This document shows positions 52,631-61,530 of a stretch of 64,000 bases of DNA, piece after piece. Source of the stretch: an uncultured Ligilactobacillus sp. GTDB lineage: Bacteria; Bacillota; Bacilli; Lactobacillales; Lactobacillaceae. The stretch covers positions 124,001 through 188,000 of the forward strand of contig CALVCU010000015.1 of NCBI GenBank assembly GCA_944326135.1, written 5' to 3'. How positions within the stretch are numbered: position 1 is the first letter of the stretch; every line of letters begins with the position of its first letter. The position numbers were made by a program, and so were the translations under genes. The notes below the pieces were generated by a model. It was not told the origin of the DNA. It searched no databases and saw nothing but the letters and a program-made list of their open reading frames with translations.

Positions 52631-54577
52631 TTAATTATTTTTACGTAATGTAACAAAACCAGCAATTCCTAAAAGGAGACTACCAACAACCATTAAAAGA
52701 ACATCATTATGACGTTCACCCGTTTGCGGTAAGTTTTGTTGTTCTTTCTGACTAGAATCATTATTTTCAGTTGCGGTTACACTTTCGCTAGCAGAGCTTA
52801 CAGAACTACTTGATAACACTGAACTCATTGAACTATTCTTTGAATTTGAAGTTGATTGCTTAATTACCGCTGCACTCGTTGAGCTGTGCTTGCTTGTTGA
52901 CTTATTTATCGAACTAGAACTACTACTTGGTATTATTGAACTTGATGAACTCGAACTATCTTTTGAACTTGAACTACTACTTTCTATTAATGAACTACTT
53001 GGTATTATCGAACTTGATGAGCTTGAACTATCTTTTAAACTTGAGCTACTACTTTCTATTAATGAACTACTTGATATTACCGAACTTGATGAGCTCGAAC
53101 TATCTTTTGAACTTGAGCTACTACTTTCTATTAATGAACTACTTGGTATTACCGAACTTGATGAGCTCGAATTATCTTTTGAACTTGAGCTACTACTTTC
53201 TGATGATGAGCTACTTGACTCTGAACTTGAAGAACTTGTAGCTGCAATTTTCTTATTCAAAATGATATTGTCACTTGGAAGATTTGAATCGGTAATCGTT
53301 CCATCAGTAATCGTAAATTGATATTCCTGATCACTTAATTGATAACCATCAGGAGCGACCGTTTCTTTCAAACGATAAGTCCCATCAGCTAAATTATTAA
53401 AGATAATCTTACCATCTGCGTTACTCTTAGTTGTAACGGCTGTCCCAGTTGTTTGATTAATCAATTCAAAACCTGCACCTGCTAAAGCTCCATGTGTAGT
53501 TTCATCTTGCTTGATTAATGTCAATGTACTGCCTTCTAAACCAGTAATCTCACCAGAACCATTAGATTCAATAATGACATCCTTGCTAGCATTCATATTA
53601 TTTCCTGGATATGCCATTGTAACGTCATTACTAATAACAGATCCGACTTGAACATCATCACTTACAATTGTACGGTAGTTAATTTGCCATGCTGTACCAG
53701 ATAATGACCACTCTGGAATTGTCAATAAAAAGGCACCCTCTTCTGGATCATCCGTTTCAATCGTTGCTCCTAAACGTGATAAATCATTGATTGTGTAATT
53801 TTCATTGTATCCGTCTGAAGTTGTGACTGAAAGAATAAAACTGCTCCAATCAACTTTCCCTGCTGGATTAGGATCATCAGTAATTACAATGTTTCCTGTT
53901 ACTCCTTCAGGAACAGTCCCATTAATAATCCAGTTGATGTTACCATCTTTTCCAATAACAGCAGCTTTAGTTAATTTTGCTTTAGAAACATCTGGTTTAG
54001 TTTGCGTGTCTTCAGTTGTTCCACTATTATCATCTGCTGTAGGATCATCTTCAATCGTGATTGTAGGACCATCAATATCAACACCCCAATCAGGACTCAC
54101 TGGTGCATTTTCACCAGAAAGACTCTTTTCAGCTTGAACATAGAAGTTAAAAGAACCAGAAAAACCACTTGTTAGTTGAGTGATTGGTTCATTAAAGGTA
54201 ATTGTAACTGTATGTCCTTCAACGTGAGCAGTTGCTGCATTTTCAACAACCTTTCCGCCAAATGATGCATTAATTTCATAATTAGCTTTCAACCCATATA
54301 AACCACCAGTCGTATCAGTGGCTTCAGGTAAATCCATCACAATTTGTTCACCCGGCTGAACTTTACCATTTCCTTGGAAACTGACGGAAATTTTTAACCG
54401 TTGACCATCCTTTACATTTAATACACTACTACTTATGCTCGTAATTTTCACATTTGCACTGTCTTGTGCTTTGGTTGTATTCGCAATAGCTGAGAGTGGA
54501 TTAATTAACACAGAACAAATCAATGTCATGATTGCTACCAAAGTCATTTTATGGAATTTAAAATTACGTTTATCCAA
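52631..54577 (-). CDS. LPQTG-anchored adhesin with Ig-like, SpaA/Cna-B and Ser-repeat regions
   Basis: A 648-residue surface protein. It has a signal peptide (~10-36), two beta-sandwich adhesin-like domains (~45-170 and ~190-340) and a Cna-B/SpaA domain (~345-440: TLIKQDETTHGALAGAGFELI through GTYRLKETVAPDGY). A Ser-rich stalk with four 24-residue repeats follows, then LPQTGE, a helix and RKNN. It should be attached to the wall by the sortase at 9.9 kb. The start is TTG 54575-54577 with AGGAG 8 bases upstream; the ATG at 54595 overlaps the ribosome site. Confidence 0.88.
   Translation of the reverse strand: MDKRNFKFHKMTLVAIMTLICSVLINPLSAIANTTKAQDSANVKITSISSSVLNVKDGQRLKISVSFQGNGKVQPGEQIVMDLPEATDTTGGLYGLKANYEINASFGGKVVENAATAHVEGHTVTITFNEPITQLTSGFSGSFNFYVQAEKSLSGENAPVSPDWGVDIDGPTITIEDDPTADDNSGTTEDTQTKPDVSKAKLTKAAVIGKDGNINWIINGTVPEGVTGNIVITDDPNPAGKVDWSSFILSVTTSDGYNENYTINDLSRLGATIETDDPEEGAFLLTIPEWSLSGTAWQINYRTIVSDDVQVGSVISNDVTMAYPGNNMNASKDVIIESNGSGEITGLEGSTLTLIKQDETTHGALAGAGFELINQTTGTAVTTKSNADGKIIFNNLADGTYRLKETVAPDGYQLSDQEYQFTITDGTITDSNLPSDNIILNKKIAATSSSSSESSSSSSESSSSSSKDNSSSSSSVIPSSSLIESSSSSSKDSSSSSSSVISSSSLIESSSSSLKDSSSSSSSIIPSSSLIESSSSSSKDSSSSSSSIIPSSSSSSINKSTSKHSSTSAAVIKQSTSNSKNSSMSSVLSSSSVSSASESVTATENNDSSQKEQQNLPQTGERHNDVLLMVVGSLLLGIAGFVTLRKNN
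52926..53213 (-). repeat. Four 72-bp tandem repeats in the Ser stalk
   Basis: The segment beginning AACTATCTTTT recurs at 52954, 53026, 53098 and (with one change) 53170, a strict 72-bp period that encodes Ser-rich 24-mers with KDSSS and VIPSSSLIES. Copies differ by a few substitutions, so copy number is likely variable between strains. Confidence 0.85.
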
Positions 54578-54859
54578 CTTTCCATCTCCTCCCATCGATC
54601 TTATTTTATTAGTGGATTAAAAAAGCACGGCTTATCTTAACACCAATCTATAAGCCAATGCAATTTGACCACAAGCGGTCCAACACATTGATATTACTGG
54701 GATTAGATGCTATCGTAGTGTTTCTATAAAAGATAATTACTAATAAACTAACAAAAGCTTAATGATTTCTTCGATGATCTTTAAGCTTTTTTAACTGCAA
54801 AAAAAGCACAAATCCTAAATTAAAAGACTTTGTGCTTTGCTTTTTAATTCAAATTCTGA
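54578..54859. other. Intergenic region with an unexplained plus-strand hairpin
   Basis: There is no ORF. A plus-strand hairpin AAAAGCTTAA (54753-54762)/TTTAAGCTTTTTT ends in a T run with no plus-strand gene before it; TTGACC at about 54667 could be a weak -35. The AhpC terminator lies at 54803-54838. Confidence 0.35.
54803..54838 (-). terminator. Intrinsic terminator of the peroxiredoxin gene
   Basis: Stem AAAGCACAAA/TTTGTGCTTT with TTTTTTT on the minus strand. Confidence 0.75.
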
Positions 54860-55423
54860 TTAAAGTTTTCCAACTAAATCCAAACCTGGCTTCAATGTTT
54901 TTTCGCCTGGCTTCCAGTTTACAGGACAAACTTGATCACCATGTTCACGGACGAATTGAGCAGCTTCGAGTGTTCTCAACATTTCATCAGCATTACGACC
55001 AATTCCCATGTTATTGATTGTATATGATTGAATAACGCCATCAGGATCAATAATAAATACTCCACGGTATGCTTGACCTGAATCTTCATTCAATACATCA
55101 AAGGCACGTGCAAGTTTACCTGCTGGATCAGCTAACATTGGATATTCAATTTTAGCAATTTCAGGTGAGGCATCTTTCCATGCTTTGTGGACAAATTTAG
55201 TATCCTCTGAACATGAGTAAATTTCAGCACCTGCTGCCTTGAATTTATCATAAAGTCCTTCAAGAGCTTCAAGTTCTGTTGGACAGATAAATGAAAAATC
55301 AGCAGGATAAAAAAGTAAAATGCTCCAGTGACCTAACATATCTTTCTTAGTAACTGTAATTGTGTCATTCTTGTAAAGAGCATCTACCTTAAAATCATCT
55401 ATTTCTTTCCCAATATAGTTCAT
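54860..55423 (-). CDS. ahpC: AhpC-type 2-Cys peroxiredoxin
   Basis: A 187-residue peroxiredoxin with peroxidatic Cys in FYPADFSFICPTE and resolving Cys in VCPVNW near the C-terminus. It reduces peroxides in the cytosol using AhpF or thioredoxin. No ahpF is adjacent, so electrons may come from a thioredoxin such as the one at 4.8 kb. The start is ATG 55421-55423 behind GAGGTG. Confidence 0.92.
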   Translation of the reverse strand: MNYIGKEIDDFKVDALYKNDTITVTKKDMLGHWSILLFYPADFSFICPTELEALEGLYDKFKAAGAEIYSCSEDTKFVHKAWKDASPEIAKIEYPMLADPAGKLARAFDVLNEDSGQAYRGVFIIDPDGVIQSYTINNMGIGRNADEMLRTLEAAQFVREHGDQVCPVNWKPGEKTLKPGLDLVGKL

Positions 55424-55607
55424 AAAAATCACCTCGACTTCATTATAAATGAAATATTATTTTTTTAATACTAATATCGTCTCTCAAGGCCAACTTTATT
55501 AAAAACTTTAAAAGTATTATATATCTTTATAAAATTTGTACAAATAAATTATTATATCGTTAGGTTTCTTATATATTTTAATTTCCAAATATGATAAATT
55601 ATAGGTG

Positions 55608-55613
55608 TATAAT
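55608..55613 (+). promoter_or_regulatory. -10 element of the P-type ATPase gene
   Basis: Consensus TATAAT preceded by GGTG, 35 bases before the start and ahead of GAGGAGG at 55628-55634. The -35 is weak. Confidence 0.5.
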
Positions 55614-55647
55614 ATAAAGTTATTTTTGAGGAGGATTTTCATATAGA

Positions 55648-58302
55648 TTGAAATCGAAATTTTATCAAATGACAGCCCAGGAAGTTATGCAACAATTAGG
55701 AACTACTTCCCAAGGACTTACAAGTCAGGAAGCACAACAACGTCAACAAAAAGACGGTAAAAATGTACTTCAGGCGAAAAAACATACAACCTTATTGCAA
55801 AAATTCATTTCTCAATTCAAAGATTTGATGATCGTCATCTTGATTGTCGCTGCCATCGTTGCGATGCTTGCAGGCGAAGTTTCCGACGCATTGATCATCT
55901 TAGTTGTTATTCTATTAAATGCCCTCTTCGGCGTTTTCCAAGAAGCCAAAGCAGAAAATGCGATTGACGCCCTTCAAGAGATGACAACGCCAACTTCGCG
56001 AGTTCTTCGCAATGGAACAGTGATTCAGATTAAAAGTGAAGATCTCGTTCCTGGTGATATCGTCTTGCTTGAAGCCGGTGATATCGTTCCTGCTGATGTC
56101 CGTTTTATCTCTAGTCAAAACCTAAAAATTGAAGAAGCTGCGTTAACAGGTGAATCAGTCCCTGTTGAAAAGAATACCCAAGTAATTGAAGAAGATAACC
56201 CACCATTGGGAGAACAACACAACCTTGGTTTCATGAACACCAGTGTTACTTATGGAACGGCAGAGGCGGTTGTAACCTCAATCGGAATGAAAACTCAAGT
56301 GGGACACATTGCTTCAATGCTTAACGATGTGGATAACGCCTTAACTCCATTACAAAAGAACATTACTCATTTAAGTAAAGTTTTAAGTATATTGATTTTA
56401 GCAATTGCGATTATCATTTTCATCTTTGGAATCATTACTGGTCGTGAATCAGTCTTAGATATGTTGCTAACAGCAATCTCACTTGCAGTAGCCGCAATTC
56501 CAGAAGGATTACCTGCAATTGTTACTATCACCTTAGCACTGGGAACACAAAAAATGGCTAAACGTCAAGCACTTGTGCGGAAACTCCCTGCAGTTGAAAC
56601 TCTAGGTGCTACTGAAATCATTGCTTCTGATAAAACAGGAACATTGACGCAAAACAAAATGACTGTTGAAAAATTCTATCAAAACGGTCAGTTAATTGAT
56701 GCTCAAGATTTCAAAACAGATATGACTGCTAAATTACCAGAAATCATGATTTTAGCTAACGATAGCCAACAAACTCCAGACGGACTCGTCGGTGATCCAA
56801 CTGAAACAGCATTGATTCAATACTTCTATGATCATCATGATAAAGTTGCTACTGTTAAGGATCACTTCAAACGAGTGGGGTCAATTCCATTTGATTCAGA
56901 ACGTAAATTAATGTCGGCAATCGTTAAAGATCGCAATGACCAATGTTACGTAATGACTAAAGGAGCAGTTGATGAATTGCTTCAACGTGTAACTAAAATC
57001 TTAGATCATGGTCAAGTACGTGAATTTACCGCAGATGATAAAGCAAAAATTTTAGCAGTAAACAAGCAACTTGCAAGTGAAGCTCTACGGGTTCTAAGTT
57101 ATGCTTACCGTCCATTAACAAGTGTAGATGCCGATTTCACTTCTGAAAACTACGAAAAAGATTTAATTTTTGTAGGATTAACAGGAATGATTGATCCACA
57201 ACGTCCAGAAGTCGCTGCCGCAGTCAAGGAAGCTAAAAAAGCTGGAATTCGTCCATTAATGATTACTGGAGACCACAAAGATACTGCACGTGCAATCGCT
57301 ATTCGTTTAGGGATTATTGCTCCTGATGATACGCAAGGTGTCATCACAGGACATGAACTAGACCAAATGTCAGACAAAGAGTTACGCAAAAACATTACTA
57401 AATACTCTGTCTTTGCACGAGTTGCACCCGAACATAAAGTAAGAATCGTTAAAGCTTGGCAATCACATGGGAAGATTGTTGCGATGACTGGTGACGGTGT
57501 CAATGATGCTCCAGCCCTTAAAACCGCTGATATCGGTGTCGGAATGGGAATTACCGGAACTGAAGTTTCTAAAAATGCATCCGATATTGTCTTAGCTGAT
57601 GATAACTTTGCAACAATCATCGTAGCGGTTAAAGAAGGTCGTAAAGTCTTTGCTAACATCCAGAAAGCAATTCAATACTTGCTTTCTGCTAACTTAGGTG
57701 AAGTCTTAACCCTTTCAATGATGACATTCCTTGGATGGACAATTTTTGCTCCAGTCCAAATTCTATGGATCAACTTAGTAACTGATACTTTCCCTGCAAT
57801 TGCCTTAGGAGTTGAACCAAATGAGAAAGGCGTCATGAAACGCAAACCACGTGGTAAAAATTCAACTTTCTTATCCAACGGTGTTGGTTCAAGTATCATT
57901 TATCAAGGAATCCTTGAAGGTTTGATTACACTTGGCGTTTACTGGTATGCGTTACATTTTCCATTCCATCACACAAGTGCTGCAATTCATGCCGATGCGT
58001 TAACGATGGCATATGTAACGTTAGGATTATTACAACTATTCCATGCATTTAACTGTAAGTCATTACATGGAACGATTTTCAACCGTAACATTTTCAACAA
58101 CAAGTTCTTTAACTGGTCAATCCTAGTTTCAGCATTATTATTAGCTGCAACGATCTTTATTCCAGGATTTAACCAAACATTCCATGTTACTCAATTAGCA
58201 GCTCAACAATGGCTTGTGGTTCTCATTGCTGGAATCCTGTTAGTAACAATTGTTGAAATTGTCAAATTAATTCAACGTAAAACAGTTGCTAAAAATGGCT
58301 AA
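55648..58302 (+). CDS. P2-type cation-transporting ATPase (PacL/Ca2+-like)
   Basis: An 884-residue P-type ATPase: TGES actuator motif, PEGLP in helix 4, phosphorylation site SDKTGTLT, KGA in the nucleotide domain, GDGVNDAPAL hinge and six C-terminal helices. PEGLP and the layout fit Ca2+-type P2A pumps, probably exporting Ca2+ or Mn2+. The TTG start is 13 bases from GAGGAGG, which is long; ATG at 55669 is an alternative. It is monocistronic. Confidence 0.9.
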   Translation: MKSKFYQMTAQEVMQQLGTTSQGLTSQEAQQRQQKDGKNVLQAKKHTTLLQKFISQFKDLMIVILIVAAIVAMLAGEVSDALIILVVILLNALFGVFQEAKAENAIDALQEMTTPTSRVLRNGTVIQIKSEDLVPGDIVLLEAGDIVPADVRFISSQNLKIEEAALTGESVPVEKNTQVIEEDNPPLGEQHNLGFMNTSVTYGTAEAVVTSIGMKTQVGHIASMLNDVDNALTPLQKNITHLSKVLSILILAIAIIIFIFGIITGRESVLDMLLTAISLAVAAIPEGLPAIVTITLALGTQKMAKRQALVRKLPAVETLGATEIIASDKTGTLTQNKMTVEKFYQNGQLIDAQDFKTDMTAKLPEIMILANDSQQTPDGLVGDPTETALIQYFYDHHDKVATVKDHFKRVGSIPFDSERKLMSAIVKDRNDQCYVMTKGAVDELLQRVTKILDHGQVREFTADDKAKILAVNKQLASEALRVLSYAYRPLTSVDADFTSENYEKDLIFVGLTGMIDPQRPEVAAAVKEAKKAGIRPLMITGDHKDTARAIAIRLGIIAPDDTQGVITGHELDQMSDKELRKNITKYSVFARVAPEHKVRIVKAWQSHGKIVAMTGDGVNDAPALKTADIGVGMGITGTEVSKNASDIVLADDNFATIIVAVKEGRKVFANIQKAIQYLLSANLGEVLTLSMMTFLGWTIFAPVQILWINLVTDTFPAIALGVEPNEKGVMKRKPRGKNSTFLSNGVGSSIIYQGILEGLITLGVYWYALHFPFHHTSAAIHADALTMAYVTLGLLQLFHAFNCKSLHGTIFNRNIFNNKFFNWSILVSALLLAATIFIPGFNQTFHVTQLAAQQWLVVLIAGILLVTIVEIVKLIQRKTVAKNG

Positions 58303-58312
58303 TTAAATATTT

Positions 58313-58341
58313 AAAAGCAAGTCAATTTGACTTGCTTTTTT
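58313..58341 (+). terminator. Intrinsic terminator of the P-type ATPase gene
   Basis: Stem AAAAGCAAGTCAA/TTGACTTGCTTTT with T run. Confidence 0.88.
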
Positions 58342-58392
58342 GCTGTCTTTTAATAGTATAATTTTATATATATAAATAAAAGAGGGATTGAT

Positions 58393-58902
58393 ATGAAAAA
58401 AAGGATTGAATTAATTTTAACCTGGATGGCGGTAATTGGTTTAACTGGTTGTCAATCAACAACTCAACACCATGACAGTAAACCTCAAACAGAACGTTCA
58501 AGTGCTAGAAGCGTGCATTCAAAGAAAACTAGTCAACTTAATGAAGAAAGTAGTACTGAACAAAATACAGAACCGGTTGATGCTGATTCTATTGAGACAA
58601 CAAAGAGTGTAACTGCAATAACTGAAAGTAGCAGTTCAACGACTGCAAGTTCAAATCCATCAACTGCTGTTAAAATCAATAATGCAACTGAAGCAGAAAA
58701 TTACTTAAAACAACAACTTGGTTATGGTGATAATAGTGATGTTGTCCCGGGAAATGATCCTGCATATAATGGCACTGATCAAAATGGACAATACTATACC
58801 ATTTCATTAGTTTCAATGTCTGATAAACTCCATGGGAAAACTGGTTCTATGGGAATTTACCGTGTATATGAAGATGGCACAATCGTTCATGTAGCACAAT
58901 AA
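58393..58902 (+). CDS. Lipoprotein of unknown function
   Basis: A 169-residue protein with a signal peptide and lipobox LTGC (Cys ~20). A long Ser/Thr/Glu linker (~25-95) and a small C-terminal domain follow (ATEAENYLKQQLGY ... GSMGIYRVYEDGT). It is anchored to the outer face of the membrane. I do not recognise the C-terminal domain with confidence. AGAGGG precedes the ATG, and it is monocistronic. Confidence 0.75.
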   Translation: MKKRIELILTWMAVIGLTGCQSTTQHHDSKPQTERSSARSVHSKKTSQLNEESSTEQNTEPVDADSIETTKSVTAITESSSSTTASSNPSTAVKINNATEAENYLKQQLGYGDNSDVVPGNDPAYNGTDQNGQYYTISLVSMSDKLHGKTGSMGIYRVYEDGTIVHVAQ

Positions 58903-58933
58903 AAAAGAGATTAGCAATTGCTAATCTCTTTTT
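58902..58933. terminator. Bidirectional terminator between lipoprotein and GH8 genes
   Basis: Palindrome AAAAAGAGATTAGCAA with its complement, T tracts at both ends. Confidence 0.9.
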
Positions 58934-58936
58934 GAA

Positions 58937-60043
58937 TTACACAGCAACTAAAACTGTTAATACAGCTTCGTAATAGTTGTTACGTGAAATTGGTTCCATT
59001 AAGATGAATTTTTCTTGTTCAAAAAGTTTGTCATATTGTTTCTTATTGCAGATGGCAGCAAATAAGATTGGAGCACCGAAAGTTCTTGATTGATGACGAT
59101 CGATGATTTTTCCATTCAAGTAATAACCAGCATAGATACGGTTCTTAGAAAGGAAGTAATCCATCATCTTGTTCAAGATAGCTTTAGATTCTTCATCTTC
59201 TGCACGTGCTAAGTTATAAGGAACACGACAAGCATTGTAATAATATTCACCGTCATATTTTGAAGCAACAGTATTAGGACCAACCGGTTTAGCTGAATCT
59301 TCTGTTACCCAGGCAAAGTCTGGTACTAATCCAGATTTATGTTGGTCGCTAAGTTGTTTTAGATGACCTAACATTGATGCTTTCACTTCTAACCAACGTT
59401 TATCATGTGTAGTATGGTAGAATGCATCAAATTGAACTGGCATAACATCTGAAGTTCTAATCATGTTATAGTACTTAGAATCCTTACCTGCCCAGTTACC
59501 AACGGTTAAGATTTTTAATTCATCATTATAGTTATATTTAAAAATATCATTTAGAATGGCTTTAGCTTCGCCGAGATATTTATCTTTTGAATCAGGCCAA
59601 GCCTTAGCTGCTTGAATCAAAGCATAAGCAATATAGATGTCACCATCAGTAGCGTTATTCTTTTCATCTTTAATTTTGTTTTTATAAATTGTTTGTTTCC
59701 ATGACATCAAAGCAGTTGAATCCATGCGGTGATTAAGGTAATAGTTGTTGAGTTTCTCAAATTCTTGTTGTGAAACTTTTCCCTTCTTACCTTCAAGAGC
59801 GCATATCAACATCCCATATCCGTGTCCTTCGGAAATTGAAACTGGATGTTTAGCTTTGGGTTGAGAGTCAATATATGCACTCTTCCCATGATCTGTTTCT
59901 TTAATGTATGTATGTTCCCACTGTTCATAGTAACTCGTACTAAGTTGTTTTTGACTACTACTTCTTAAATACATAATACTTAAAACTAATACTACTATTG
60001 TAATAAATGGTAGGATAATTAGTCGATTGTATGATTTTTTCAA
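58937..60043 (-). CDS. Membrane-anchored glycoside hydrolase family 8 protein
   Basis: A 368-residue protein with an N-terminal membrane helix (~7-26) and a GH8 domain. Visible are the acid Glu in SISEGHGYGM (~72), ATDGDIYIAYAL (Asp ~133-135) and RTSDVMPVQFDAF, so the active site appears intact. GH8 enzymes in synthase operons (BcsZ-like, PssZ-like) trim the polymer being exported. The TTG start at 60041-60043 follows GGGAGG; the longer frame overlaps the GT2 stop. It is the last gene of the EPS operon. Confidence 0.85.
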   Translation of the reverse strand: MKKSYNRLIILPFITIVVLVLSIMYLRSSSQKQLSTSYYEQWEHTYIKETDHGKSAYIDSQPKAKHPVSISEGHGYGMLICALEGKKGKVSQQEFEKLNNYYLNHRMDSTALMSWKQTIYKNKIKDEKNNATDGDIYIAYALIQAAKAWPDSKDKYLGEAKAILNDIFKYNYNDELKILTVGNWAGKDSKYYNMIRTSDVMPVQFDAFYHTTHDKRWLEVKASMLGHLKQLSDQHKSGLVPDFAWVTEDSAKPVGPNTVASKYDGEYYYNACRVPYNLARAEDEESKAILNKMMDYFLSKNRIYAGYYLNGKIIDRHQSRTFGAPILFAAICNKKQYDKLFEQEKFILMEPISRNNYYEAVLTVLVAV

Positions 60044-60060
60044 TCCTAAAACCTCCCACG

Positions 60061-61371
60061 TCAATCATTAAATCGTTTCGTCTTGACCCACTTGGTTCCG
60101 TCTCTTCGTAAAATCTTGTCTAGAATTACTGAACTTAAAGCATCGACGGAAATGATAATGAATAATTGAGAGTAAGTGAAATATCCAGCAAGTGCAATCC
60201 AGACTTGTTGTGCCGTTGCTTGTCCCATTTGCGTCGACATCGCAATATTAACTTGGATAAGATAGAGTAAAATCATCAATAACCAGTTAAATAACAGGAT
60301 TTGTACCAAATAGATATTACGTTCACCAAATGTAAATGGTAATTGAATTCCTGGCATGAATGCTTCTAAGCCCATGCAGACAATATTAGATAAGAAAACA
60401 AAGTCTGATAGAATAATTGCTAAGTTAAAGGCGAAGAATGTACATGCATAGTAGAATGTTTCTAATTTAACTCGCCAGTTACTATTATCGAATAAATGCT
60501 TAAAGTTTGAGATAACTACTTGATAGTTACCTTTAGCCCAACGTTTCCGTTGCATCATATAGGCTTTGAGTGTTTCCGGTTCTTGTTGGAAGGCTTCAGA
60601 GTTAAAGGCTAACGCGATTAATTTTCCACTTTGCATAATTTTGAAGGAAATATCTGTATCTTCAGTTAGCGCCCCTTTTGACCAACCACCAATACTTTTA
60701 ACAAATTTTGTTTGAATAATAAAGTTCGTTCCTGGAATCCGCCCAATTTTGAACAAGTGCCATAAACCAACGTGTTGGATTCTTTGAGTAACAACAATTT
60801 CCTGATTGATACATTTTGTAAGGAAATTTTGTTTAGCATTCCGTGTCTTGTTACGTCCAAAGACAGCCACGTGGCGTTCCGGATTCTCTAAGGCTTTTTC
60901 AACTAAGAAGTGTAAGGCATTTTCTTCTGGCATCGCATCAGCATCATAGATACAAAGGTATTCACCTTTAGCACGTGCCATAGCTTCATTTAAAACCCCT
61001 GCCTTACTTCCTGTTCCATGACGATTAATTACAGTGACATCACGGCCTTGATATTGTGGTTGACCAACAACCTCTTGCATTACTTGATAAGTATTATCTT
61101 CACAGTTATCAGCGTATAATAACAACTCGATTTTATCTGCTGGATAATTCAAGTTTAAGATGGCTTCAACCGTTGGCTTAATAACAACATCTTCGTTATG
61201 GGCAGGAACAATAATAGTTACTTTAGGATATCGTTTTAATGGTTTGATTTCGGTAACTTTCTTACTTTGCTTTAACCAAAAGTGTGTTGCAGAACAAACG
61301 ACAACCAACGCCATGAACAACGAAATCCAAATCGCTATCAAAGTAGTGATCATTAGTATTTCACTTGTCAT
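60061..61371 (-). CDS. Processive GT2 exopolysaccharide synthase
   Basis: A 436-residue membrane glycosyltransferase. It has one N-terminal helix, a GT-A catalytic domain with VPAHNED, YADNCEDNT, YDADA, TEDTD and QRKRW, then about four C-terminal helices. This is the BcsA/PgaC/hyaluronan-synthase layout without a visible PilZ domain. It should polymerise and export a sugar chain. Its ATG overlaps the 52-aa gene (ATGACAAGTGA). Confidence 0.88.
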   Translation of the reverse strand: MTSEILMITTLIAIWISLFMALVVVCSATHFWLKQSKKVTEIKPLKRYPKVTIIVPAHNEDVVIKPTVEAILNLNYPADKIELLLYADNCEDNTYQVMQEVVGQPQYQGRDVTVINRHGTGSKAGVLNEAMARAKGEYLCIYDADAMPEENALHFLVEKALENPERHVAVFGRNKTRNAKQNFLTKCINQEIVVTQRIQHVGLWHLFKIGRIPGTNFIIQTKFVKSIGGWSKGALTEDTDISFKIMQSGKLIALAFNSEAFQQEPETLKAYMMQRKRWAKGNYQVVISNFKHLFDNSNWRVKLETFYYACTFFAFNLAIILSDFVFLSNIVCMGLEAFMPGIQLPFTFGERNIYLVQILLFNWLLMILLYLIQVNIAMSTQMGQATAQQVWIALAGYFTYSQLFIIISVDALSSVILDKILRRDGTKWVKTKRFND

Positions 61372-61519
61372 TGTTTTGTGTTTTCACCTTTCTATTTGTT
61401 GTCCTAAAATTTCGAAGAACATTAACGTAAATCTTAATCATTGCGATTGTTAGAATGAAGGCAACGATTGCAAAAGTCGATGTAATAAATAATGAAATAT
61501 AGTAAAAATATACAAGCAT
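61361..61519 (-). CDS. Small membrane protein (52 aa) of the EPS operon
   Basis: ATG 61517-61519 with AGGAG 8 bases upstream opens 52 codons to TGA 61361-61363. One hydrophobic helix (residues ~2-33, MLVYFYYISLFITS...) is followed by a basic tail (RNFRTTNRKVKTQ). It overlaps the GT2 start by 11 bases, so it is translationally coupled. The position suggests a synthase accessory subunit. I recognise no family. Confidence 0.7.
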   Translation of the reverse strand: MLVYFYYISLFITSTFAIVAFILTIAMIKIYVNVLRNFRTTNRKVKTQNNDK

Positions 61520-61530
61520 TGCTACTTCTC

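Noticed and set aside
52890..53321. Long plus-strand frames opposite the Ser-repeat stalk
   Set aside because: Artefacts of the 72-bp repeat; low-complexity Leu/Glu/Asn translation without a start site.
57150..57659. 169-codon minus-strand frame inside the P-type ATPase gene
   Set aside because: Antisense shadow of conserved ATPase motifs; no independent signals.
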